In this document: in pieces, positions 42,601-51,034 of the stretch | How positions within the stretch are numbered: position 1 is the stretch's first letter | Layout of the letters: every line of letters begins with the position of its first letter | From: Paenibacillus sp. YN15 | GTDB taxonomy: Bacteria; Bacillota; Bacilli; Paenibacillales; NBRC-103111 | Assembly (NCBI RefSeq): GCF_003285005.1 | Contig: NZ_QMFA01000044.1 | Span: 1 to 58,516, forward strand | Reading direction: 5' to 3' | Length of the DNA stretch: 58,516 nt | Position numbers and translations under genes: made by a program | The notes under the pieces: model-generated | The model's input: only the letters and a program-made list of their open reading frames with translations | Told to the model about the DNA's origin: nothing | Database searches by the model: none

Positions 42601-45600
42601 CCTTGTAGGTTACATTGTCCATCCCCAGATCCACTGCCCATGGCTCACCCATGGCATAATAGACAAAGCTGCCACTGTCCACGTGATAGTGGTTGACATT
42701 AAGCTGGCCGGCATGGAAAGATAAATAATTATCCTTTGCCGCATCCCATGAATTGCGCATGGCCACAAATTCCGGCCCTCTGAAATAAGCATCTAAGGGA
42801 AGCTGAATGCCGGAAGCGGTAATTGAGGTATCTTTATAAAAAATAGGGTCATAGATGGTTGGTTTTGTCCCCAGCAGCTCGTTCTTCCTCAGCTTGGCGC
42901 TGATGACTCCGGGATTCTTATACTTCGTTCCCAGATAGAACAGCCAGGATGGATTTACATGTCCCAGAGAGGCGTCGTGATAATTATTCACACCGTAGCT
43001 GCTGTCGGCATGAAGCACAAAATCCGCCGTTTTGTCCAAGCCCTTGGCATCGGTTATATGATAATCTGTACCAAATCCATTCTCCAGCGTGGAGAAAAAC
43101 TTCACCCCATAATTCAGCGTATACTCCCAATACCCCGGCCCTTCATCATATCCACCGTCAGGAGCAAACTGGTCAAACAAATATTCAACAGAGCGCACCG
43201 CATTGGCCAGAATCATGCTGTTATATTCGGGATCGGCTTCAAAGATAGCCAGAGCGCCCATGGAGATTCCGCTGTTGCACACGATATTCCAGTTCTGTGT
43301 AGCTTTTTCCCATTTTGTACCAGAAACACCAGCGCCGTAATAGGTATCCTCCGCGGGCTTCAAGCCGAAGTCGGTAATGATGCCTTCGATATATGTTCGC
43401 TGCTCCGGTGTCCAGGCGTCATACATCCAATCATACGCCAGGGCAACGCCGGCAGTAAGCTCGGCCACATCAAGGAAATGGATCGGATTCCAGTTCGGAA
43501 AGCTGCCCACCGCCTGAATTTCCTGCCAAGCGCGCTGCACATATTTATGGTCCCCTGTCATTTGATAAGCGAAGCTTACTGCTTCGAATGTTTTCAGGGC
43601 GGCCCGCGACTGATCCAAAAGCCGCTTATTGTCCAAGATGATATATTGGGCGGTAGGTGCCGTAAGCTGGCTGTCCGCCGCTGCAATCAGTCCGTCAACC
43701 CATCCTTTTAGCAAAAGGTTGGATTGGACAGTCTGCTTGATTCGGTTGAAATCCTCGGCAGTGGCGATAATCCTCGGGTGATTGTTATTGGGATTCTTTG
43801 CGAGGAAATCCTCCTGAATCCGCTCCTTCGTCGGACGGTCGTAAAGCAGATATCCGTTCATCAGCTGAATTTCCGCATCGGTCAAGGTAATCGCATTGTC
43901 ACTGATCACAACCAGATTTCTGCGTTCATGAAACAGGCCGTTCTTGCCAAAGAACCCCGCCACCGAAACAATGGGAACATAGGGAACGCCGTCTTCAACA
44001 AATGCAATCGCTTCCATTTCTTTGGAAACGCCGTCCACATTAGCCATATTGCTGCCTATGGGAATGGAAATCCGGTTATCCAGCAGGATGGTTTGCGTCC
44101 CTTCGTTCCAAACTAACGGGCAATTCAAAAGCTCCGCTGCCATTTGAGCCGGAACCATGGCAGCATTGTTGCGAATCAATGTGTTGTACAATGGCGCCTT
44201 TTTTGTATCATTTAGATAATACGCCCCAGAGCCCATTTGTACGGCCGTTTTTCCCTGAAGCAGACTCAGCGCCTCGGAATCATCGGGAAACACGCTTTTC
44301 CTCTCCGGTTCCGGTCCGTTCTCTCTGAACAGCTTTACATTATCCAGCCCCCAGCCTCCATAGCCATTATCATTAAACAGCTGAAAACGAATCAATTCAA
44401 TGTCAACATTGCCTTCAAATGCCGCAGCATTATGCATGGCAGCATTCGTTACCGTTTTTTCCCCATTCACATATAAGGTTACGGCTCTGTTCGCCAAATC
44501 CACAACAGCCTTTACCGTCGTCCACCCTCCAGAAGAAAACTGGGGAATGACCGTATTTGTGGGATCAAATGTGAGAGTGCCATTGGGATTTAAGGTAAAC
44601 AGCTTGCTGTACTTCTTGTTTAAGCCGTCACTGTCTCCGGTGTTGCGGAATTGCACGACTCCTCTTGGCCCCGTTGCGGTGGATGGGGGCATCCCTTTCG
44701 TATCGAACTCCACGTAGAAAGAATTGGTTTTAATCGGATTGGCCATATTCAGATAATCCATGGTGATATCCGAAGCTGTTTCCCTGATCAAATTCAGGAA
44801 AACGTTTCCATTTCCTTCCGCAACATATTCGTACCGATTGGTTTTGGGGGTGATGAAGAACGTACTGCTTTGCTGCTGATAATCGTCGTTGACCAGCTGG
44901 GAATATTCCACCTCCGGCTCTTTTTCTTGGAACAGCTTTACATTATCCAGCCCCCAGCCTCCATAGCCATTATCGTTAAACAGTTGAAAGCGAATCAATT
45001 CAATGTCAACATTGTCTTCAAAAGCCGCAGCATTATGCATGGCAGCATTCGTTACCGTTTCTTCACCATTCACATACAAGGTTACGGTTCTGTTCGCCAA
45101 ATCCACAACAGCCTTTACCGTCGTCCACCCTTCAGAAGAAAACTGGGGAATGACCGTATTTGTGGGATCAAATGTCAGGGTGCCATTGGGGTTCAGTGTA
45201 AACAGCTTGCTGTATTTCTTGTTTAAGCCGTCACTGTCTCCGGTGTTGCGGAATTGCACGACTCCTCTCGGCCCCGTTGGGGTGGATGAGGGCATCCCTT
45301 TCGTATCGAATTCCACATAGAAAGAATTGGCTTTAATCGGTTTGGCCGTACTCACATAATCCATGGTGATATCCGCATTTGTTTTCCTGATTAAATTCAG
45401 GAATACGTTTCCATCTCCTTCCGCAACATATTCGTACCGATTGGTTTTGGGGGTAATAAACAATGTGCTGCTTTGCTGCTGATAATCATCGTTGACGAGT
45501 TGGGAATACTCTACCGGGGCTTCACCGCCTGAACCACTATCTGCTAAAACCCTTGCCGGCAGAGGCAGAACACCATAAAGGAGCGCAAACGCAATCAATA

Positions 45601-45625
45601 GGGATATGAAGCGTTTTTTCATCAT
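39620..45625 (-). CDS. Giant SLH-anchored polysaccharide lyase, heparinase II/III type
   Basis: The 2001-residue secreted protein has, in order: signal peptide (to about VLADSG), two near-identical 201-residue jelly-roll-like modules (38-238, 239-439), a copper-amine-oxidase-N-like stalk domain (about 442-575), a heparinase II/III-type lyase (about 600-1190, with NWNIVCNSG, GYDEGPGYWEYTL and NVNHYHVDSGSFVYYA), an F5/8-type-C carbohydrate-binding domain (about 1311-1430), a cohesin-like domain (about 1440-1569), an unassigned region, and three SLH repeats (about 1812-2001). It would cleave uronic-acid-containing polysaccharide at the cell surface. I chose the ATG following GGGAAGGGCAAA; the frame from 45673 runs through an upstream hairpin. 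It is downstream of an ABC importer on the same strand. Confidence 0.9.
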   Translation of the reverse strand: MMKKRFISLLIAFALLYGVLPLPARVLADSGSGGEAPVEYSQLVNDDYQQQSSTLFITPKTNRYEYVAEGDGNVFLNLIRKTNADITMDYVSTAKPIKANSFYVEFDTKGMPSSTPTGPRGVVQFRNTGDSDGLNKKYSKLFTLNPNGTLTFDPTNTVIPQFSSEGWTTVKAVVDLANRTVTLYVNGEETVTNAAMHNAAAFEDNVDIELIRFQLFNDNGYGGWGLDNVKLFQEKEPEVEYSQLVNDDYQQQSSTFFITPKTNRYEYVAEGNGNVFLNLIRETASDITMDYLNMANPIKTNSFYVEFDTKGMPPSTATGPRGVVQFRNTGDSDGLNKKYSKLFTLNPNGTLTFDPTNTVIPQFSSGGWTTVKAVVDLANRAVTLYVNGEKTVTNAAMHNAAAFEGNVDIELIRFQLFNDNGYGGWGLDNVKLFRENGPEPERKSVFPDDSEALSLLQGKTAVQMGSGAYYLNDTKKAPLYNTLIRNNAAMVPAQMAAELLNCPLVWNEGTQTILLDNRISIPIGSNMANVDGVSKEMEAIAFVEDGVPYVPIVSVAGFFGKNGLFHERRNLVVISDNAITLTDAEIQLMNGYLLYDRPTKERIQEDFLAKNPNNNHPRIIATAEDFNRIKQTVQSNLLLKGWVDGLIAAADSQLTAPTAQYIILDNKRLLDQSRAALKTFEAVSFAYQMTGDHKYVQRAWQEIQAVGSFPNWNPIHFLDVAELTAGVALAYDWMYDAWTPEQRTYIEGIITDFGLKPAEDTYYGAGVSGTKWEKATQNWNIVCNSGISMGALAIFEADPEYNSMILANAVRSVEYLFDQFAPDGGYDEGPGYWEYTLNYGVKFFSTLENGFGTDYHITDAKGLDKTADFVLHADSSYGVNNYHDASLGHVNPSWLFYLGTKYKNPGVISAKLRKNELLGTKPTIYDPIFYKDTSITASGIQLPLDAYFRGPEFVAMRNSWDAAKDNYLSFHAGQLNVNHYHVDSGSFVYYAMGEPWAVDLGMDNVTYKVGYGIRNDIYRVRAEGHNSLVINPDLSPGMVLDSFSPITEFVSKDRGAFSIVDLTPAYANQVSDYKRGYMMSDDRKGVIVRDEVQLNGQSELYWFMHTGANVEVIDNHTAILTQNGKQLRFEFVTDAGDVALSVMEAKALPTSPTTYQSQEASNSKFRKIAIRMNTSGELNLEVRLIPVGDPREYSGVPNVKLADWVIPDGALQALPELDQILVNGEPLENFSKDIYQYTADVANNSPSLPLVEGQGANLAIEKTITEEKAILKVFFPEDPERYNLYVISFHYVDPLSSMAGYNRYPISAVSASSVPQPENPPEAVMDSDLSTRWSASGEGEWIAIDLGESKKVDAVGIAFYNAVERTYTYAIEASSDDIHYETVYSGPSKSIDGYEIVRLDHPVNARFIRYKGNGSNVNSWNSVLELRALSTKPQYQQHSGARITGPAVVSSGELLEATFRLENVTSSVYAMQTTVSYSPALLQLVSVASLADGFSVTHSVYGNGQAQIAASNPARDSGVSGSADLLRLSFLALPAAQTVTGTVYAADVRVADRQGHVTELDAGAAYNVSITAAPAVDREDDAPPEEDAPAAEPSPANKEEVQAEVFTGAGKGTVNVEMDKERRAARVNLNGSLLEQFAKDAMDQRQSLVSIPVVQGAQSYALRIPVSLLDSQNGGLNLKLATPEGSIVLKEALLRELADEDEQTAFIEIKFEPASQTELSAAVREGIGQRPLVRISAAVNNRVIAPPLNTTFAVELPYSPAKHELSGHEHLVIWAIDEAGAAHPVPNGRYQPVTGTAAFTTQSFGPYGIAFVQKTFSDLGQAEWSRKAVEVLASKGIIDGVSASQFAPEHFVTRGDFLKMLIPALQLEASGGLALPSFEDVSPEDYDYEAIGIAQALGIIQGTGDNRFSPRALISREDMFVMVHRALLLAGVELKSENAAGLKRFADYEKIADYASADTAALVNTGIVSGDGDKLNPKSTATRAESAVLLYRLYNLQTVDK
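44309..44911 (-). repeat. 603-bp tandem duplication in the lyase gene, unit 2
   Basis: It encodes 201 residues that match the preceding unit at roughly nine positions in ten, starting VEYSQLVNDDYQQQSS in both. Unit length is identical and the frame is kept, so this is a recent in-frame duplication of one domain. Confidence 0.92.
44912..45514 (-). repeat. 603-bp tandem duplication in the lyase gene, unit 1
   Basis: This is the first 201-residue unit, directly after the signal peptide and a short SGSGGEAP linker. Differences from unit 2 are clustered in the STAKPIKANS-type segment and otherwise scattered. Confidence 0.92.
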
Positions 45626-45656
45626 TTTGCCCTTCCCTTCTTTGAAATGTAAGCTG

Positions 45657-45707
45657 CAGCAGGGCATCTCCATTCATAAGTCTTTCCCCATTCAGATGCC
45701 CCGCCTG
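45657..45707 (-). promoter_or_regulatory. Hairpin between binding-protein and lyase genes
   Basis: On the minus strand GCGGGGCATCT and AGATGCCCTGC pair around a 24-base AT-rich loop, without a T run. It lies between the binding-protein stop and the lyase ribosome site and may set the ratio of the two products. Confidence 0.55.
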
Positions 45708-45718
45708 CAAATCAAACG

Positions 45719-47419
45719 TTATTTTATTTCCTGCTTAATCTTTTTGTATTTTTCAATTTGCGCTTTGGCGAAATCATAAATATCTCCGGCTAACAGCGCC
45801 TTATCTTTATTGTCCTCATACCACTTTTTATGCCAATCCTCAATGGCCTTGCCATCACTCTTCTGCCAGATATTCTTGGCCTCCGCCAGCGCCTGCTCCA
45901 CGGTATACTTGCTGCCGCTTACAACCGCCTTCTGCCACAAATCACCGATAGCCTTATCCGCATTGGTACTGGAGGTAGCAAGCTCCTTGGGAAGCACAGG
46001 CATATGCTCGGAGCCGGTTAATTCGGAATAAGGCCTGTCAAGGGTTAAATACGTATCACGGTGCAAATCATAGAATTTCTGATATTCTTCCTTGCGGGCA
46101 TCGCTGTTAAATTTGAAATAGGGCAGATCCTCTTTGCTGAAGGTCAGAGCGGAGCTGTTCATCATGGTCCGCATGTCCTGAGTGATATCGCTTACTTCCT
46201 TCTTGTACTTGGCGGCATCAATAATTTCCCGGACACCCAGACTGTTGATTTTGTAATGAACACCCTCTATTCCATACCCCAATGTACTGATTGTGCTTTC
46301 ACTCATATTGAAATCCACGTATTTCATAACAGCATCCGGATTCTTGGCCGTAGCGCTGATCACGGCTGTCATCTGAACCGGATTGCCCAATGTGGGAACG
46401 AAGGCCCCTTCCTTGCTCTTGGGATAAGGAATAAAGGTTACATCTGCAGCAGGCACATTCTTCTTCAGCGGGTCGATCAAGCTTTGCAAAATATTCATGG
46501 CATCCCCGTTCTGATAAGGATAGATGCCGATCTTGCCGTTGATGAAATCCTGCTTGGCCTTGCTGCCATTCTGATCCGTAGCAAAGTCCCGGTCTATAAT
46601 GCCGTTGTCATACAATTTTTTAACAAAGGTATGGTACTCCACCTGGGGCTCCCAGCTCAATACCAGTTGGTTATCCTTTACCTTCCATTTGCTGAAGGCG
46701 CCGAAAACTTGCATTAAGGTTGAGGCAGACTGGCTGCTTATGGCCAATCCATAGGTATCCTTGGCTCCATTGCCATCCGGGTCCTGCTCCGTAAAAGCCC
46801 GGGCCACCTCATACAGCTCCTCTGTTGTTGCAGGCGCCTTCAGATTCAACTTGGTCAACCAGTCCGTGCGGATCAGAATGCCGCGCTGCGGGACTATCCA
46901 GTTCAGTTTGCCGAATTCATAGAGCTTTCCGTCAGCCTTCGTGCCGACTTTTCTGAGGATGGGGTTCTCATCCAGCAGCTTCTTGTAAACAGTGCTGTAC
47001 TTCTCAACCAGATCGTCAATCGGCATTAATTGCTTTTGGTCGTATAAGGTATTGCGAATGGCGGGTAAATATTCAAGAAGCAAATCCGGAGCGCTGCCTG
47101 ATGCGTAGAGAACGTTGATTTTTTCCGCCGGATTCGTCCGTGGAATAGCCACATAGTTCACATGGGCCGGCCCATTCTCATTCATCCATTTGGTCCAACG
47201 ATTGTTTTCTACTGTGCCTTCCTCCGGGGAAACGATCCCGCGATCATAGATGGAAACCGTAATATCCTTCTTCACCTCGGGACTGGCCGCCGACGATGCC
47301 TGCCCGCCTGGCGAACTGCTTGCGTCTCCCTTCGGCTTCTCATCTCCGCAGCCGGCCAGAGTGGCGCCGCTTGCCAATAAAACTGCCAGCCCTGCTTTCA
47401 TCCATTTTGTCTTTTTCAC
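45719..47419 (-). CDS. Sugar ABC transporter substrate-binding lipoprotein
   Basis: The 566-residue binding protein has a lipoprotein signal with lipobox LAGC (KAGLAVLLASGATLAGCGDEK). The body shows the LipO/YtcQ-like pattern (EDGTVENNRWTKWMN-like start, DWLTKLNLKAPATTEELYEVARAFTEQDPDGNG). It would capture oligosaccharides released by the lyase for the LplB/LplC permeases encoded upstream in the same operon. The start is GTG with GAAAGGGG nine bases before; the overlapping ATG one base upstream stops at once. It is the third gene of a permease-permease-binding-protein operon, an order opposite to the one at 20-23 kb. Confidence 0.93.
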   Translation of the reverse strand: MKKTKWMKAGLAVLLASGATLAGCGDEKPKGDASSSPGGQASSAASPEVKKDITVSIYDRGIVSPEEGTVENNRWTKWMNENGPAHVNYVAIPRTNPAEKINVLYASGSAPDLLLEYLPAIRNTLYDQKQLMPIDDLVEKYSTVYKKLLDENPILRKVGTKADGKLYEFGKLNWIVPQRGILIRTDWLTKLNLKAPATTEELYEVARAFTEQDPDGNGAKDTYGLAISSQSASTLMQVFGAFSKWKVKDNQLVLSWEPQVEYHTFVKKLYDNGIIDRDFATDQNGSKAKQDFINGKIGIYPYQNGDAMNILQSLIDPLKKNVPAADVTFIPYPKSKEGAFVPTLGNPVQMTAVISATAKNPDAVMKYVDFNMSESTISTLGYGIEGVHYKINSLGVREIIDAAKYKKEVSDITQDMRTMMNSSALTFSKEDLPYFKFNSDARKEEYQKFYDLHRDTYLTLDRPYSELTGSEHMPVLPKELATSSTNADKAIGDLWQKAVVSGSKYTVEQALAEAKNIWQKSDGKAIEDWHKKWYEDNKDKALLAGDIYDFAKAQIEKYKKIKQEIK

Positions 47420-47475
47420 ATCTGTTACCCCTTTCGTATTTGGTCATGAGAGCAAACATGAATATATGCAGAAGC

Positions 47476-48357
47476 TTAGCCTTTAATAGAGCCAAGCATC
47501 ACGCCTTTGACAAAATACTTTTGCAGGAATGGATAGACCAGCAGCATTGGTACTACCATCACCAGGATACCTGCCGCTTTCAACGATTCAGGCACCACTT
47601 GGATCTGTTCCTCCGCATTTCCGCTGGCCGCTACGATCTCCTGCAGCAGACTTTGGCTTCTGATCATATTCTGCACCAATACAGTCAGATTGAATTTGCT
47701 CGTCTCGTTGATGTAAATAAGCACATTCATAAACGCATTCCAGTAGGCTACACCGTAGAAGAGGGTAATCGTTGCCAATACTGGCATGGACAGCGGCAGT
47801 ACAATCCGCAGGAGATATTTCACATCCGAGCAGCCGTCAATTCGTGCAGCATCGTCAAGCTCATCCGGTATATTCTCGAAGAATGTGCGCATCACAAGCA
47901 GGTTATACGTACCAACCAATCCCGGCAGCCACAATGCAAAGTACGAATTAATGAGTCCGTAGGATTTGACAACGAGATAGGTCGGAATCAATCCGCCACT
48001 GAACATCATCGTGAAGACCATTGCCAGGGTGAAGAAGCGCCGGCCAATAAAAATTTTGCGGGCAAGGGGATAGGCCGTAATAATCGTAACAAGCATGGAC
48101 AGGCAAACGCCGACGACGGTGATCACAACACTGTTCAGGAAGGACGGCACAATTCGCGTTCCGTTAAACAGGGAGGTGTAGGCGTCTGTGTTCCATCCCA
48201 CCGGATAAAATGTGACCTTGCCGGATACGATGGCATGCAGATCGCTGAGTGACAGCGCCACCGTATGAACCAGCGGAAACAAGCAGCTGATTCCAAGCAG
48301 GAGCAGCAGGAAGGCATTGATGAAATAAAAGATTTTTTCTCCAACAGTGGGTTTCAT
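47476..48357 (-). CDS. ABC sugar permease, LplC type
   Basis: The 293-residue permease has the family N-terminus (VGEKIFYFINAFLLLLLGISCLFPLVHTVALS), EAA loop (DELDDAARIDGCSDVKYLLRIVLPLSMPV) and C-terminal MLGSIKG. The ATG preceded by AAGGAGGACAAC was chosen; the longer frame to 48405 overlaps the previous permease gene. Ten bases separate it from that gene. It forms the membrane channel with the LplB-type partner; no ATPase gene is nearby. Confidence 0.94.
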   Translation of the reverse strand: MKPTVGEKIFYFINAFLLLLLGISCLFPLVHTVALSLSDLHAIVSGKVTFYPVGWNTDAYTSLFNGTRIVPSFLNSVVITVVGVCLSMLVTIITAYPLARKIFIGRRFFTLAMVFTMMFSGGLIPTYLVVKSYGLINSYFALWLPGLVGTYNLLVMRTFFENIPDELDDAARIDGCSDVKYLLRIVLPLSMPVLATITLFYGVAYWNAFMNVLIYINETSKFNLTVLVQNMIRSQSLLQEIVAASGNAEEQIQVVPESLKAAGILVMVVPMLLVYPFLQKYFVKGVMLGSIKG

Positions 48358-48367
48358 GTTGTCCTCC

Positions 48368-49351
48368 TTACCAAAGTCCTCTATCGAATTTGCGCGCCAG
48401 CGCATTGGCAGTCAGAACAAGGGATAAGCCAATCAAGGACTCAAACATCCCCATTGCAGATGTCAGACTGAACTGCGCCCCCTGCAGCCCCACACGGTAC
48501 ATAAAGGTGCTGATCACATCCGCCACATTGGAAACCACGCTGTTCTGCAGCACATACACTTGATCAAATCCAACCTCCATGAGCCTGCCCATAGCCAGAA
48601 TGAACATAATGACAACTGTCGAGCTGATCCCGGGGAGAGTAATATGCCAGATTTGCCGAAACTTGCTGGCGCCGTCCAGGCTGGCGGATTCATAGAGGCT
48701 GGGATCAATGCTCGTTAATGCAGCCAAGTAAATAATCGCCCCAAATCCTGTTTCCTTCCATATGCCTGAACCGACATAAATGGCAATCCATGAAGTTTCA
48801 TTGAACAAAAACGGATAAGGTTTTCCCGTCAGCGCCTCAATCCAGTGATTGATCGTACCGGATTCCACAGAAAACAAGGTGATCACAAAACCTCCAATGA
48901 TGACCCAGGAGAAAAAATGGGGCAAATATACTGCCGTTTGAATAATGCGCTTGTACCAGCCTCTCCGCACTTCGTTTAACATAATGGCCAGCAAGATCGG
49001 GAAGGGAAATCCCACGAACACGTTCAGGAATGATAAAACCACCGTATTGCGAATGATATTCAGGGTTTGCGGCTGGCGGAAAATGGTTTGGAAATTGTCC
49101 ATTCCCACCCAGGGGCTATGAAACACCCCATCGGCAAAGTTATAATCCTTAAACGCAATAATCAGGCCGCCCATGGGCATGTATTTGAACAAAATATAAT
49201 ACAGGGCTCCCGGAAGGAACAGCAGGAAGAGGGGGATATTGGCCTTCCATATGCGCTTTGTAATTCTTCGTGCAGTTTTGGAGGGAGCTTCTTCATTTGT
49301 TGACTTTTCTATGCCGGATTCGGATGATGCGGCAGATTGTGTAACGGCCAT
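48368..49351 (-). CDS. ABC sugar permease, LplB type
   Basis: The 327-residue permease opens with a charged cytoplasmic tail of about 35 residues, then IPLFLLFLPGALYYILFKYMPMGGLIIAFKDY in parts, and the EAA loop YESASLDGASKFRQIWHITLPGI. GAAAGGAG precedes the ATG. It is the first transporter gene behind the YesN-like regulator, with a 156-base gap holding a TATAAT box on the minus strand. Confidence 0.94.
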   Translation of the reverse strand: MAVTQSAASSESGIEKSTNEEAPSKTARRITKRIWKANIPLFLLFLPGALYYILFKYMPMGGLIIAFKDYNFADGVFHSPWVGMDNFQTIFRQPQTLNIIRNTVVLSFLNVFVGFPFPILLAIMLNEVRRGWYKRIIQTAVYLPHFFSWVIIGGFVITLFSVESGTINHWIEALTGKPYPFLFNETSWIAIYVGSGIWKETGFGAIIYLAALTSIDPSLYESASLDGASKFRQIWHITLPGISSTVVIMFILAMGRLMEVGFDQVYVLQNSVVSNVADVISTFMYRVGLQGAQFSLTSAMGMFESLIGLSLVLTANALARKFDRGLW

Positions 49352-49394
49352 TCTTGGTTTCTCCTTTCACGCTCTCATATCGTGCTAGGATTTT

Positions 49395-49400
49395 ATTATA
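49395..49400 (-). promoter_or_regulatory. Probable -10 box of the ABC importer/lyase operon
   Basis: On the minus strand TATAAT is perfect, 44 bases before the permease start. No clear -35 box stands 17 bases upstream, which fits a promoter that needs the AraC-type response regulator encoded next door. Repeated TTGCA-type motifs occur just upstream (49430-49480). Confidence 0.5.
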
Positions 49401-49507
49401 GAATAGGCCGGAAACAGAATCCTTGAAATTGCAACGGCGAGTCTTTAATCTGCAACGGAAAATCTCTAATATTGCACGACTGCACGGAGAACAACAAAAA
49501 ATATGGC

Positions 49508-51034
49508 CTATTGCTTGCGGTATTCCGTAGGAGAGAGCCCAACGGTCTGCCGGAAGACAGTAGCGAAGTAGTTGGAGTCCAGATAGCCCACTCCTTGGGC
49601 AATTTCCGTCACCTTTAAATCCGTGTTCTTCAGAAGAAATTTGGCCTTATTCATCCGGAGGCGGGCAACATACCCGCTGAAGCTTTCCCCGGTTTCACGC
49701 TTGAACAGGTTTCCAAAATGGTTGGGACTCAGGTGAAAATGGGCGGCTACGGCAGCGATGTTGCAATCCTCTGTGTAATGCTCCTCAATATAAAGCACTG
49801 CCCGGTTAATAATGCCGCTGGTGCGTTGATTCTGCCAGTTGGAGAGCGCATCTTCGAAGGCGCGGATCTGACCGTCAAGCCATCGCTCCACTTCCGGCTT
49901 GCTATGGATCAGGTTAAGCTCCGCCACCCGTTTGCCGATGTCTCCTATCGGCTTTGAATTTAGTTCTTTTTTTCTTACGTCCAGCATCCCCATAGCTGCA
50001 CAAAACGCCCCGATCTTTGCCTCCTCCAAAGAGATGGAGGGCTGCCGCACCGACTGGCGTATCCCCGCCAGATAATCATGCAGCTCGGCAGGCCGCCCCA
50101 ACAGCAGCAGCTCCGCCAGTTCACTGCGGATAAGCTTCACGTTGGTTTCATTAACCGAAAATTCCCGTGAATCTCCTGCCGCTGCCGAATCCCTTTCTTC
50201 CCTGGTTTTAAGCTGTCCCTCCACCCATATTTCCATCTGATTTAAACTTGTTGGAATGCCTAAACACTTCGCCGTCAGCACAATCCCCAACAGCTTGTGA
50301 ACGATAGCCGCCGCTTGCGTGAATAATGGTTCATTCTCCCCATCCTTCGAGAGGAAAAATGCAAAACAGTCGTATTCCAGGGTGATCCAGCGGCTGTTCC
50401 CCGGCCTGGCGGCAAGCAATTCCTGCAGAATATTGCCGATGGCGAATTGCAGGAGCTTCAAGTCCTCCCGCCGAAATTGCCGGTTGTCCGGGTAATAGCT
50501 GTTCACCTGAAGCAGCCACAGCTCACTGCCTGCCAGTACCTTTTCCAGGCGCGTTGCCTCCTCCACATCATACGGCAGCTGGAGCAAAACAGCCCGCAGC
50601 TGCTGATCCTCCTTGTCCCTAAGCTGGCTGGCTTCCCGCTCCTTTGCAGCAGCCAGCTGCCGGTACTGCTCGTATGCCAATTGCAGAATCTGGCATACCT
50701 CCTCCTCCGGGCAAGGCTTGATCAGAAACTGCTTGACGCCGCAGGTGATGGCTTTTTGCGCATATTCAAAATCCCTGTAGCCCGTCAAAATAATAACTGC
50801 TGTTTCAGGAAAGTTCGCAGCGATATAGTTGGCCAGCTCCAAACCATCCATCAAGGGCATGCGGATATCCGTCATCACCAGATCAGGCCGCAGTTCCTCC
50901 AGTTTGGCGACGGCTTCCCTCCCATTGCCGGCCTCCCCGATCACAGACCAGCCAAGGGAATTGTTCTCCACCAGCTTGACCAGCCCCTTGCGGATCAATG
51001 GTTCGTCATCTACAATCAGTAAACCGCCCTTCAT
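49508..51034 (-). CDS. Response regulator, YesN/AraC type
   Basis: The 508-residue protein has an N-terminal receiver domain with Asp56 in MTDIRMP, acidic pair DDEP and Lys106 in FLIKPC. A poorly conserved middle region is followed by a C-terminal AraC-type double helix-turn-helix (LSPNHFGNLFKRETGESFSGYV; SNYFATVFRQTVGLSPTEYRKQ). Phosphorylated by its partner kinase, it should activate the adjacent permease/lyase operon. Its ATG overlaps the kinase stop as ATGA, so the pair is translationally coupled. Confidence 0.94.
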   Translation of the reverse strand: MKGGLLIVDDEPLIRKGLVKLVENNSLGWSVIGEAGNGREAVAKLEELRPDLVMTDIRMPLMDGLELANYIAANFPETAVIILTGYRDFEYAQKAITCGVKQFLIKPCPEEEVCQILQLAYEQYRQLAAAKEREASQLRDKEDQQLRAVLLQLPYDVEEATRLEKVLAGSELWLLQVNSYYPDNRQFRREDLKLLQFAIGNILQELLAARPGNSRWITLEYDCFAFFLSKDGENEPLFTQAAAIVHKLLGIVLTAKCLGIPTSLNQMEIWVEGQLKTREERDSAAAGDSREFSVNETNVKLIRSELAELLLLGRPAELHDYLAGIRQSVRQPSISLEEAKIGAFCAAMGMLDVRKKELNSKPIGDIGKRVAELNLIHSKPEVERWLDGQIRAFEDALSNWQNQRTSGIINRAVLYIEEHYTEDCNIAAVAAHFHLSPNHFGNLFKRETGESFSGYVARLRMNKAKFLLKNTDLKVTEIAQGVGYLDSNYFATVFRQTVGLSPTEYRKQ

